Positions 44,826-53,803 of a stretch of 64,000 nucleotides of DNA are shown in pieces. Under the pieces are notes generated by a model. It searched no databases. It worked only from the letters and a program-made list of their open reading frames with translations, and was not told the origin of the DNA. The first letter of the stretch is position 1. Every line of letters starts with the position of its first letter. This stretch comes from Methanoculleus frigidifontis (GTDB taxonomy: Archaea > Halobacteriota > Methanomicrobia > Methanomicrobiales > Methanoculleaceae): NCBI RefSeq assembly GCF_030464345.1, contig NZ_VCYH01000007.1:114029-178028 (forward strand), read 5' to 3'. The translations under genes and the position numbers were made by a program.

Positions 44826-46270
44826 AGCGGCGATTGTCCTCAACCGGCCCATCCGAGTGAAGCAATCTATAAATAGCAGTATTTCCGCCCCGTTCCACCG
44901 AAATTTTGACCCGCACAGAAGCCCGCAGATGGCCGATCCCGAGGTGAGCCATACTCAACATCCTTGAAATATTATCCTCGATCATATCGTCGCTATGGCC
45001 TCGCGATTCTGTCGTTTTTCGGCTATCCGGCGCCGTTTGTCCGGTTTTTTCGAAGGCCTGATTTCGCGATCCGGGATCGCCGCTAAAATCGGAAAATAGG
45101 CGTAATACGGGCTTGTTTTGTTCGCGGGAGAGGGCGTTTCTTCGGCCGGGCAGCGGATGAGGGCCTCCACCTCTCTGGCCGGAGGGGCGGCCCCTCCAGC
45201 CCCCTCCCTCGATGCGATATCTCTGTGAATGTCCGTGCTCGCAGGTCTGCCCCTGGTGCACATCTTTTCTGCTGATTGATCCGGGAAGAGTGCTTCGATC
45301 CGGATCGATCTCTCCATCTGCGGACAGGTTTGGAACGTGCTCGATGAGTACCAGCTCCGTCTGGGAGTATTCCGCCGAACTAGCTGGAAAAGGGTGATCC
45401 GGCCATTTGGTGCAGCAGGGACATGCCCTCCCCGCGCCCACTGTGCATCTTCCACGATCAGCATCCCGGACTTCAGGAGCGCACCCCATCTGTCTGCGAA
45501 GCTCACCTGTGGATCACTGCTGCACCCAGCCGCACAGCCCCGCAAACGGGTGCACCAGAGCCGGATCGTGCACAGTGATTACCCGCCACAGCAGGACATG
45601 GATCGATGAACCACCACTGGCCCGGCGTACTCCCCGACCCCTGCGAACCCCCGGGCGACATGCGGTGCGTGCTGGCGAACCCGGACGCCGCCGGCACCGC
45701 ACCCCTGTACTATATGTACCGCGACCTCGCCCTCTCCGAAGACGGTTCGCCGGTGGCTCGCGGAGCAAAACGTCCGGTTCGCCGTCACCGTCATTCCCCC
45801 GGGCGCTGTCGGCGGGGAGTGCGTCACGGCCAAGGGGCACATCTGCTCGCGCCGGCGGGCATCGGCTACCCCGAGCTCTACCAGGTGCTGGCCGGCGAGG
45901 CGCACTACCTTCTCCAGCGAAAAGATCTCAGTGACGGTGTCGTCGTCACGGCGAAGGTGGGGGAGTTCGTCCTCATCCCGCCCGGCTACGGGCACGTGAC
46001 GATCAACCCCGGGCAGGAGGACCTCGTGATGGCGAACCCGGGTCTCGGCCGGGTTTGCGAGCGAGTATGCGCTCTACGAGCAGATGCGAGGAGGAGCATA
46101 CTACGAGATGGAAGGTGGGGTCTGGGTGCGGAATACGCGGTATCCGGCGGTTACTTCGGTGCGGGTGGTTGCTGCCGGGGAGGTGCCGGAGCTCGGCATT
46201 AGGCATGGCAGGGAGATCTATGAACTGGTGTCGCAGCGGGAGGATCTGGCGTATCTGAATGCGCCGGAGA
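44826..46270 (+). repeat. Dispersed leader-pgi repeat, copy F
   Basis: The TATA-like gtgaagcaatctataaatag lies near 44859-44878. The leader is of the A/B/E subtype, but about 200 bases of other sequence (about 45150-45480) lie in its middle, including a piece resembling 10055-10140. The isomerase remnant follows. It is the last copy, just outside glycan cluster 2, and the only one without a toxin-antitoxin gene immediately upstream. Confidence 0.78.
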
Positions 46271-46299
46271 AGATCCCGGACGAATTCTGCGAAGCGTAG
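45606..46299 (+). pseudogene. Cupin-type glucose-6-phosphate isomerase, frameshifted (copy F)
   Basis: MNHHWPGVLPDPCE, shift, YYMYRDLALSEDG, shared shift near 45741, then FAVTVIPPGAVGGE; a deletion removes the HYHP-type segment (cacatctgctcgcgcc). YPELYQVLAGEAHYLLQ and IPPGYGHVTINPGQED follow, the shared shift near 46038, then YEMEGGVWVRNTRYPAV and YLNAPEKIPDEFCEA with a new end. It has at least four lesions. Confidence 0.78.
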
Positions 46300-46628
46300 A
46301 TTAATCGGCTTCACTCTCTGCCGGGGTCGTTCTCGGCACGTGTGGTCGACGAGTTCCTCATGAAGCCAGCCCCTGGTAACTATCGTTTCTTTTCGATGCG
46401 GTATGGTGCGCGTTTTGTGAATTCGGGGAAAATTTTTCCCTGAAAGATGAAGTGCAGTTCACGGACGGAATCGCAGATATCACCTGTTCCACGGCAGAAG
46501 GATGCCGCTTCCCATTTTTGCCGCGCTTTTCCGGAACAGGTGATTTCAGAATCCTTATGTGCCCCTCGCAGAAAATGGTAAACAGAAATTTTTCGCTGAT
46601 CTGGATATCGGTTTTTGGGTGAATACGT
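46300..46628 (+). promoter_or_regulatory. Upstream region of glycan cluster 2 with a 12-bp inverted repeat
   Basis: ATCACCTGTTCC (46479-46490) and GGAACAGGTGAT (46533-46544) form a perfect inverted repeat with a 42-base spacer. It may be a regulator site, a terminator for the repeat side, or the ends of a tiny element. A run gaaaatttttccc lies at 46428. The operon start follows at 46629. Confidence 0.5.
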
Positions 46629-47534
46629 ATGGATATAGGGGTTATTGGCGTCGGGGCGATGGGGAAGAACCATGCCCGGATTTATTCGGAACTGAAGTCT
46701 GTCAGTTCGTTGTACATTTTCGATCTCAACACGGCGGCGGCGACGGAGCTTGGCAGGCGCTACGATGCCACGGTCTGTGCCGGCCTTGACGAGATGCTGC
46801 GCCGGGTGGATGCGGTGAGCGTCTGCGTCCCCACGCGTTTCCACGCTTCGGTCGCATCGGATGTGCTCGGCCACGGCGTGGCGATGCTGCTTGAAAAGCC
46901 GATCTGCTCGACGGCGGAGCAGAGCCGGGAGCTTCTCGCAGAGATCCCGGAGGATCTCACGGTCGGGGTCGGGCACATCGAGCGGTTCAACCCGATCGTC
47001 GGGGAGATCCAGAAGATCATGCGCGATCCCCTCTACGTGGAGTTCAAGCGGCACAACCCCGCCTCCGGGCGGATCACGGACGCCTCGGTCGTCGAGGACC
47101 TGATGATCCACGACATCGACATCATGCGCAACGTCCTCTTCGACGGCGACTACGCCCTCTCCAGCGTCGGCACCACGGACGTCTGCAGTGCTCTCTTCAC
47201 CTTCGACGGAACGCCGGTCTACCTCTCGGCCAGCCGGAAATCCTCGAAGAAGATCCGGTCGGTCTACATCGAGCAGGAGGACATGACGATCGAGGGCGAC
47301 TTCATGACCCAGGAGGTCTACGTCCACCGAAAGCCCGAGCAGTATGCCTCCGAGGACGAGCGTTACGTCCAGGAGAATATCATCGAGAAGGTGCTCGTCA
47401 ACAAGGTCGAACCCCTGAAGGTCGAGCTCGCGACCTTCCTCGACTGCGCAAAGCAGCATAAACCGTTCCCGATCACCCCCGACCAGGCGGCGACGAACCT
47501 CGCGATCTGCGAAGCAATTATTCAATCATTTTAG
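46629..47534 (+). CDS. Gfo/Idh/MocA-family UDP-sugar 3-dehydrogenase (copy 2)
   Basis: 301 residues: MDIGVIGVGAMGKNHARIYS, the EKPI motif near 89 and GHIERFNPIVGEI. It is the same length as copy 1 and nearly identical beyond residue 85. With the 6-dehydrogenase, aminotransferase and 2-epimerase that follow, it matches the WbpB step: oxidation of C3 of UDP-GlcNAc(A) ahead of transamination. It lies 12 bases before the next gene, as in copy 1. Confidence 0.87.
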   Translation: MDIGVIGVGAMGKNHARIYSELKSVSSLYIFDLNTAAATELGRRYDATVCAGLDEMLRRVDAVSVCVPTRFHASVASDVLGHGVAMLLEKPICSTAEQSRELLAEIPEDLTVGVGHIERFNPIVGEIQKIMRDPLYVEFKRHNPASGRITDASVVEDLMIHDIDIMRNVLFDGDYALSSVGTTDVCSALFTFDGTPVYLSASRKSSKKIRSVYIEQEDMTIEGDFMTQEVYVHRKPEQYASEDERYVQENIIEKVLVNKVEPLKVELATFLDCAKQHKPFPITPDQAATNLAICEAIIQSF

Positions 47535-47546
47535 GCAGGCATTCCC

Positions 47547-48980
47547 ATGACATCTCCACTCCAGGCACGGATCGATAAGAAAGGACCCATCAAAACCATC
47601 GGCGTCATCGGCATGGGCTACGTCGGGATTCCGGCGGCGGTGCTCTTCGCCGACGTCCTGCACTTTGAAAAGGTCTACGGCTTCCAGCGCGACTCGCCCT
47701 CCTCCGGCTACAAGATAGATATGCTCAACCGGGGCGAGTCTCCCCTCGATCCCGACGAGCCGGAACTCGCCGACCTGATCCGAAAAACCGTGGACGCGGG
47801 TACGTTCCGGTGCACCTCGGATTTCGCGAAGATCGCCGAGTGCGACGCCGTCGCCCTCGCGATCCAGACGCCGTTTGCGAACCCGAAAGATCTGATCCCG
47901 GACTTCCGGCCGCTCGAGGAGGGGCTCCGGCACGCCGGGAAGCACCTCACCGAGGGCACGCTCGTCGTCCTCGAGTCGACGATCACGCCCGGCACGACGA
48001 CCGGCATGGCGCGGCAGATCCTGGAAGAGGAGTCCGGGCTCGTCGCCGGCGTCGACTTCGCCCTCGCCCACGCCCCCGAGCGGGTGATGGTCGGTCGGCT
48101 GCTCCGGAATATCCGGGAGCACGACCGGATCGTCGGCGGGATTGACCCGGTCTCGACAGAGCGGGCGATCGAGCTCTACGCACCGGTGCTGACGCTTGGA
48201 AAGATCATCCCGATGACCGCGACCGCGGCCGAGGTGACCAAGACCGCCGAGAACGCCTTCCGCGACCTGCAGATCGCCGCCGCGAACCAGCTGGCGCTAC
48301 ACTGCGAGGCGATGGGCGTCAACGTCTACGATGTCCGCGCCGGGGTCGACTCCCTGAAGGGCGAGGGGATCACCCGGGCGGTCCTCTGGCCGGGCGCCGG
48401 GGTCGGCGGCCACTGCCTGACGAAGGATACCTGGCACCTCGAACGCGGAGCGCAGATGATGGGCGGGGCGCTGACGTATCCGCACGGCGCCGAGTCGGTC
48501 TTCGGCGTTGCCCGGGCGGTCAACGACTTCATGCCCCGGCACATGTACAACCTGACCGTGCAGGCGCTGCACCGTGCGGGCGTCCGGCTCTCCCAGGCCA
48601 CCGTGGCCATCCTCGGCTGGGCGTTCATCCAGAACTCGGCCGACGCCCGCAACACCCCTGCCGAGCCCTACCGCGACCTCTTGAGAAAGGCCGGGGTGCG
48701 GGTAAGAGTTCACGATCCCTTCGTCGCCGACGAGCCCGGTCTTGCCGTCCTGCGGGAGATCGAGGATGCTCTCCGGGACGCGGACGCGATCGCGATCTTC
48801 GCCGGCCACGACCTCTACTCCCGGCTCGATCCGGCCATCGTGAAGGCGCTGACCGGCAGCACCCACCCGGCAATGATCGACGGGAGGAACGTGATCGATC
48901 CGGATGCGTTCATCGCCGCCGGGTTCGTCTACAAGGGGATCGGCCGGGGCGACAAGAACAGCCATCCGATTGTGGAGTGA
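47547..48980 (+). CDS. UDP-N-acetylhexosamine 6-dehydrogenase, WecC/WbpA-like (copy 2)
   Basis: 477 residues, the same length as copy 1. IGVIGMGYVGIPAAVLFADV binds NAD, and GVGGHCLTKDTWHLERG holds the catalytic cysteine. The central 300 residues are almost identical to copy 1; the C-terminal third is more different (VRVRVHDPFVADEPG). It provides the uronic acid at C6. The stop is five bases before the aminotransferase start. Confidence 0.9.
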   Translation: MTSPLQARIDKKGPIKTIGVIGMGYVGIPAAVLFADVLHFEKVYGFQRDSPSSGYKIDMLNRGESPLDPDEPELADLIRKTVDAGTFRCTSDFAKIAECDAVALAIQTPFANPKDLIPDFRPLEEGLRHAGKHLTEGTLVVLESTITPGTTTGMARQILEEESGLVAGVDFALAHAPERVMVGRLLRNIREHDRIVGGIDPVSTERAIELYAPVLTLGKIIPMTATAAEVTKTAENAFRDLQIAAANQLALHCEAMGVNVYDVRAGVDSLKGEGITRAVLWPGAGVGGHCLTKDTWHLERGAQMMGGALTYPHGAESVFGVARAVNDFMPRHMYNLTVQALHRAGVRLSQATVAILGWAFIQNSADARNTPAEPYRDLLRKAGVRVRVHDPFVADEPGLAVLREIEDALRDADAIAIFAGHDLYSRLDPAIVKALTGSTHPAMIDGRNVIDPDAFIAAGFVYKGIGRGDKNSHPIVE

Positions 48981-48984
48981 GTAC

Positions 48985-50097
48985 ATGACGATCCCCATTG
49001 CACAACCGGATCTCGGCGAAGAGGAGATCGCCGCCGTCGCAGAGGTGATCCGCTCGGGCATGATCGCCTCCGGCCCGAAGGTCGCTGAGTTCGAGCGCCG
49101 GTTCGCCGACTACTGCGGCACGGAGTATGCAATCGCGACCAGCAACGGTACGACCTCCCTGCACGCAGGGATGCTCGCGGCCGGGATCGGGCCTGGTGAC
49201 GAGGTGATCGTCCCGGCGTTCACCTTCTTCGCGACGGCGAGCAGCGTCTCTATGTGCGGCGCAACGCCGGTCTTCGCCGACGTCGATGAGTGGACGTTCA
49301 ACCTCGATCCCGCCTCGGTGCTCGAAGCCATCACCCCGAAGACGAAGGCAATCATGGGCGTCCACCTCTTCGGCCAGCCGTTCGATGTTGACGCCGTCCA
49401 GGAGATCTGCGACGACCACAATATCCTTCTCTTCGAGGACGCCGCCCAGGCGCACGGTGCGGAGTACCACGGCAGGCGCGTCGGCGGCCTCGGCGGCCTC
49501 GGCACCTTCGGGTCGTTCTCCTTCTACCCCACGAAGAACATGACGACCGGCGAGGGTGGGATGGTGACCACGAACGATCCCGAGATCGCGAGAAAGACTC
49601 GGCTGCTCGTCAACCACGGCCAGGCCGAGAAGTACCTCCACACCGCCATCGGCTACAACTTCCGGATGACCGATATCGGCGCCGCCATCGGCCTCGTGCA
49701 GCTCGGGAAACTCGAAGGGTTCAACGAGCGGAGGACCGCAAACGCCCGCTACTACGACGAGCACCTCACGGCGCCGGGCGTTGTTACGCCGTATGTTGCG
49801 CCCGGCGGGCGGCATGTGTACCACCAGTACGTCGCAACCGTCGGCGACGAATGCCCTCTTACAAGGGACGAACTGATGGCCTACCTCGGTCGGCAGGGAG
49901 TCGGATCCGCGGTGCACTACCCGATACCGGTCCAGGATCAGCCGGTATACCGCGCAGGACAGGACGCCGTGAAATGCCCGGTCTCGTCGCAGCTGGCCCG
50001 GCAGGTATTGAGCCTCCCGGTGCACCCGGGTATCGGTATCAAGGAGCTTGAACAGGTCTGTGACGCCGTGAACAGGGTGAAGGAGGCCGGCAGGTGA
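48985..50097 (+). CDS. DegT/DnrJ/EryC1 aminotransferase, WbpE-like
   Basis: 370 residues from the ATG at 48985, with GGAGTGAG just upstream; longer frames overlap the dehydrogenase gene. TSNGTTSLHAGMLAAG, PAFTFFATASS, LFEDAAQAHGA and SFSFYPTKNMTTGEGG with the PLP lysine are all typical. In the WbpE reaction it adds an amino group at C3 of a 3-keto UDP-sugar using glutamate. It is the gene missing from cluster 1. The stop overlaps the epimerase start by four bases. Confidence 0.9.
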   Translation: MTIPIAQPDLGEEEIAAVAEVIRSGMIASGPKVAEFERRFADYCGTEYAIATSNGTTSLHAGMLAAGIGPGDEVIVPAFTFFATASSVSMCGATPVFADVDEWTFNLDPASVLEAITPKTKAIMGVHLFGQPFDVDAVQEICDDHNILLFEDAAQAHGAEYHGRRVGGLGGLGTFGSFSFYPTKNMTTGEGGMVTTNDPEIARKTRLLVNHGQAEKYLHTAIGYNFRMTDIGAAIGLVQLGKLEGFNERRTANARYYDEHLTAPGVVTPYVAPGGRHVYHQYVATVGDECPLTRDELMAYLGRQGVGSAVHYPIPVQDQPVYRAGQDAVKCPVSSQLARQVLSLPVHPGIGIKELEQVCDAVNRVKEAGR

Positions 50098-51209
50098 AGA
50101 TTGTCTCTGTCGTCGGCGCCCGCCCGCAGTTCATCAAGTGTGCTCCGGTTTCAAGGGAGCTCCGGCGCCGGCACGAGGAAGTCCTCGTCCATACCGGCCA
50201 GCACTACGATCACGGGATGTCGGATGTCTTCTTTGAAGAGCTCAGCATCCCGAAGCCCGACTACAACCTGCATATCGGCTCCGGAAACCAGGGGCAGCAG
50301 ACCGGGGCGATGCTCGCCGCAATCGAGGATGTCCTGCTGAAGGAGAAGCCTGACTGGGTGCTCGTCTACGGTGACACGAACTCGACGCTTGCAGGTGCTC
50401 TTGCGGCTGCGAAACTCCATATCCCGGTGGCTCATGTCGAGGCGGGCCTCCGGAGTTTCGACCGCGCCATGCCGGAGGAGATCAATCGGGTGCTGACTGA
50501 TCACGTGTCAGACCTGCTCTTCTGCCCGACGGAGACGGCAGTGAAAAATCTCGCGGCCGAGGGCATAACCCGGGGCGTGCACCATGTTGGCGATGTGATG
50601 CTGGACGCGCTCCTCTACAACCGGACGATCGCAGAGGAGCGCTCACAGATCCTCGCCACGCTCGATCTCACCGAGAAGGGCTACCTCGTTGCGACGGTGC
50701 ACCGGCAGAGCAACACCGACGATCCACGGGCACTCGGTAGTATCGTGGACGCCTTCACCGCCCTCGACGAACCGCTCGTCCTCCCGCTGCACCCCCGGAC
50801 CGCGAAGTACCTCCGGGAGTACAACCTCTACGACCGGCTCGCCGCCGCGCCGCACGTCCGCATCGTCGAACCGCTCGGCTACCTCGATATGCTCCAGCTG
50901 CTCGCCGGCGCCCGGCTCGTCCTCACCGACTCGGGCGGGGTGCAGAAGGAGGCCTACATGCTCGAGGTGCCCTGCGTCACCCTCCGGGAGAATACCGAGT
51001 GGGTGGAGACGGTCGAGGATGGCTGGAACGTCCTCGTCGGAACCGATACGGCAGCGATCACCGATGCGATCCGCGGCTTTGCCCCGTCCGGGAAGCAGCG
51101 TGCCGCCTTCGGAGATGGGGGCGCGAGCCGGAGGATAACGGAGATTGTGAGGGATTATGATGGTGGCAATGGGGTTAAAAGTGTATGCAAACCCTCTGTT
51201 CAGCGATAG
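50094..51209 (+). CDS. wecB: UDP-GlcNAc / UDP-GlcNAc3NAcA 2-epimerase (copy 2)
   Basis: 371 residues: VVGARPQFIKCAPVSREL, HTGQHYDHGMSDVFF, HVEAGLRSFDRAMPEEIN, TVHRQSNTDDPR and LTDSGGVQKEAY. Close to the gene at 5603 but with an extended C-terminus (DGGNGVKSVCKPSVQR). In this operon it may act as a WbpI-type epimerase giving UDP-ManNAc3NAcA. The acetyltransferase (WbpD) expected for that route is not in the window. Confidence 0.92.
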   Translation: MKIVSVVGARPQFIKCAPVSRELRRRHEEVLVHTGQHYDHGMSDVFFEELSIPKPDYNLHIGSGNQGQQTGAMLAAIEDVLLKEKPDWVLVYGDTNSTLAGALAAAKLHIPVAHVEAGLRSFDRAMPEEINRVLTDHVSDLLFCPTETAVKNLAAEGITRGVHHVGDVMLDALLYNRTIAEERSQILATLDLTEKGYLVATVHRQSNTDDPRALGSIVDAFTALDEPLVLPLHPRTAKYLREYNLYDRLAAAPHVRIVEPLGYLDMLQLLAGARLVLTDSGGVQKEAYMLEVPCVTLRENTEWVETVEDGWNVLVGTDTAAITDAIRGFAPSGKQRAAFGDGGASRRITEIVRDYDGGNGVKSVCKPSVQR

Positions 51210-51254
51210 AATGAATTTGACTATGTCAACAGTATTATATAATGGGGATTTCCT
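51210..51254 (+). promoter_or_regulatory. TATA-like promoter before the TviB-like gene
   Basis: agtattatataatgg (about 51231-51245) is a good TATA match about 10-25 bases before the ATG, with gggga in between. It suggests independent, short-leader transcription of the next gene. Confidence 0.45.
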
Positions 51255-52514
51255 ATGATTCAGAATTTACTGAAAGAAAAGATCGTCTGTGTCGTTGGCC
51301 TTGGATATGTCGGCTATCCGCTTGCTGAAACGTTCTCACAGCACGTTACAACGATCGGCTTTGATATCGATGCAAACAAGATACGGGCAATCAACGAGAA
51401 CCCGAAGAGCACCATTCTCGCCACGACCGACCCGTCAGAGATTCGACGGGCAGATTTTGTTATCATCGCTGTACCCACCCCGGTGACGAAGGCCAAAGAT
51501 CCGGATCTCTCGTATGTCCGTTCTGCGGCCGAGGTCGTGGGACGAAATCTCAAGAGAGGGGCTATCGTCGTCTTCGAGTCCACCGTGTACCCTGGAGTGA
51601 CCGAAGAGGTCGTTCAGCCGATTCTTGAGTGTGAGTCCGGCTTTACCTGCGGTAAAGACTTCAAGATAGGTTACTCTCCTGAGCGGATAAATCCCGGTGA
51701 CGACGCCCACACTCTGAATAAAATCACCAAGATTGTCTCCGGCATGGATGCAGAGACTGCAGAGACCCTTGCCACTCTGTACAGCATGGTCACCACGGTT
51801 TTTGTGGCAAAGGATATCAGGACGGCAGAAGCTGCGAAAGTAATCGAGAACGTCCAGCGCGACCTCAACATCGCCCTGATGAACGAACTTTCGATTATTT
51901 TCAGCAAGATGGGGCTTGACACCCGGGCCGTGCTCGAAGCCGCCGGGACGAAGTGGAACTTTCACCAGTATCGCCCTGGGCTTGTCGGTGGCCACTGTAT
52001 CCCGGTCGACCCCTACTACCTAGTCTACAAGGCTGAAGAGCTTGGCTACCATCCACAGGTGATTCTCGCTGGCCGAGCGATTAACGACTCGATGCCCCGG
52101 CAGGTTGCCCAGATTGCGATTAAAGGGTTGAATGAGGCAGGGAAGGTCATCAAGGGTTCAAAGGTTCTGATCATGGGTCTGACCTATAAGGAAAATGTTC
52201 CCGACACCCGTGAGAGCCCTGTGGAGGAGATCGTCAGGGAGCTTGAAGAATTCCATATTGACGTATATGGCTACGACCCGCTCCTCGGGCCCGCGGAGAT
52301 CGGACACTTCGGTGCAAAGCCACTAGCGAAACTCGATGGGCAGACCACGCAGACAGACTGCATCATCATTAACAGCCCTCACGATGCGTTTAGATCTCTG
52401 GTATTTCGAGATCTACTGGCACTCTGCAACGGCAAACTGGTTCTTGTGGATGTAACAGGACTGTTCAGGAACGATGCTACCATTCGGAACAGGTGTTACT
52501 ATCGGACTCTTTAA
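51255..52514 (+). CDS. UDP-N-acetylhexosamine 6-dehydrogenase, TviB/WbpO-like
   Basis: 419 residues: VCVVGLGYVGYPLAETFSQH binds NAD, VFESTVYPGVTEEVVQPIL is the mid-motif, and GGHCIPVDPYYLVYKAEE holds the catalytic cysteine of the Vi-antigen/UDP-GalNAcA branch. It is only distantly related to the two WecC-like genes in this window. It would produce a second N-acetylhexosaminuronic acid. Lower G+C than the preceding operon suggests a separate origin. Confidence 0.9.
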   Translation: MIQNLLKEKIVCVVGLGYVGYPLAETFSQHVTTIGFDIDANKIRAINENPKSTILATTDPSEIRRADFVIIAVPTPVTKAKDPDLSYVRSAAEVVGRNLKRGAIVVFESTVYPGVTEEVVQPILECESGFTCGKDFKIGYSPERINPGDDAHTLNKITKIVSGMDAETAETLATLYSMVTTVFVAKDIRTAEAAKVIENVQRDLNIALMNELSIIFSKMGLDTRAVLEAAGTKWNFHQYRPGLVGGHCIPVDPYYLVYKAEELGYHPQVILAGRAINDSMPRQVAQIAIKGLNEAGKVIKGSKVLIMGLTYKENVPDTRESPVEEIVRELEEFHIDVYGYDPLLGPAEIGHFGAKPLAKLDGQTTQTDCIIINSPHDAFRSLVFRDLLALCNGKLVLVDVTGLFRNDATIRNRCYYRTL

Positions 52515-52680
52515 GAGATGCTACTTGAGACTGGAAGAGTTATTCTGATAGAAATGATGGGATATACGTATTGCATTTTATCTCTGTTATCTTCACTTGG
52601 ATGCTCTTGCTCATGGGATTTATTGGTAGTGACCGGAACAGAACCTATGTAAGTCAATCCCTGTTACTTGTTGTGAGGCA
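52515..52680. other. Short intergenic region
   Basis: G+C drops here. A possible promoter lies in ttgcattttatctctgt near 52570. No other feature. Confidence 0.3.
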
Positions 52681-53635
52681 ATGAGTTTGAAGCAAAATAT
52701 TATGATGATGGAACTGCTTCAGCAGGATACCAATATCTGGGATCTCTTTGCTAGGAATGAGGAGTATGACCTTGGCCTCCGTGACGGCTTCGATCGTTTC
52801 CCCCATTATATGAGTTCGCACCGAAACCCCTTCGAGCCCAGTGTATCAGAGTACCTGCACGAACGCGGCTATCGAATTGAGTTTCCGGGGGGTCAACCTT
52901 TTGCTGTTTGTCTGACTCATGATATCAATTTGGTCTATCGGTCTGCCCTTGCCAAAGGATACGGCACCTTAAAATCCCTTAGAATGGGAGATGTCCGGAA
53001 TGGCCTTCAAACAGCTACTCAGATCCGATCAAGAAAGCTTCCGCTACACAATTTTCGGGAGATTAGGCCCTTGAGGAGGAATATGATGCTCAGTCGAGTT
53101 TCTACTCCCCCGCCCCGGGAACTGGGACTATTCCTATGACATCAGGGATCTCGAGGGAGAGATCGGGATGATCGCCGACGCAGGCTGGGAGGCCGGCCTC
53201 CACGGAGGCCACCAGGCCTACTGCGACCCCGCAGCCCTGGAAATTGAGACGAAGCGACTGGAGGCGGTCATCGGCTGGTCGATTGTCGGCTACCGGAATC
53301 ACTTGCTCAGGTTCCTGATCCCGGAGACCTGGGAGCACCTCAATCGTGCTGGGTTCCGATATGAGACTACTTTCGGATATCCCGACTGCATCGGGTTCGG
53401 GTACGGGATGTTCTATCCCTTCAAGCCATATGACCTCCAGGCCGGTTGCCAGATCGATATCCTTGAGATCCCTCTGACGATCATGGACGGCACGCTCAAC
53501 CGGTACATGCGGCTTGACGCCGGAAGGGTCTTTGTTTTGGGGGGGGTCACTCGCCGCCTCATCAATGCGACAGAGCGTTGCCACGGGGTTATCACCATCC
53601 TCTGGCACAAAATTACCTGGAAGGGGAGTGACTGA
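52681..53635 (+). pseudogene. Polysaccharide deacetylase-like gene, two frameshifts
   Basis: The first frame (MSLKQNIMMMELLQQDTNIW, GYRIEFPGGQPFAVCLTHDI with the metal-binding HD) is lost near 53065. The expected ALEEEYDAQSSFYSPAPG is in another frame, and NWDYSYDIRDLEGEIGMIAD, EAGLHGGHQAY, YRNHLLRF and TTFGYPDCIGFGYGM are in the third, ending at 53635. The family removes N- or O-acetyl groups from polysaccharides. Both shifts lie in C- or G-runs, so a sequencing error cannot be excluded. Confidence 0.75.
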
Positions 53636-53803
53636 AGTTTGTATGAGAAGGCGCTGCGATAACTGCAGGGAGGGGGGGCGTGGATGACGAGTGGTGAAGA
53701 ACTAATGAACTGTGTAGCGTTTCACTGACTATTGGATATATGGATGAAACTACATACTTGAGGGTAGCACTTATGGGGTTCTATTTACGGAGTTGAGAGG
53801 CAG
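53636..53803. promoter_or_regulatory. AT-rich gap with promoter for the ODH-like gene
   Basis: ttggatatatggatg near 53733 is TATA-like, about 70 bases before the start. No gene is seen. Confidence 0.4.

Noticed and set aside
23671..46270. Reading the six repeats as a CRISPR array or as tRNA-type attachment sites
   Set aside because: Units are 0.65-1.45 kb, diverged, and carry coding remnants; no short direct repeats, cas genes or tRNA 3' ends were seen.
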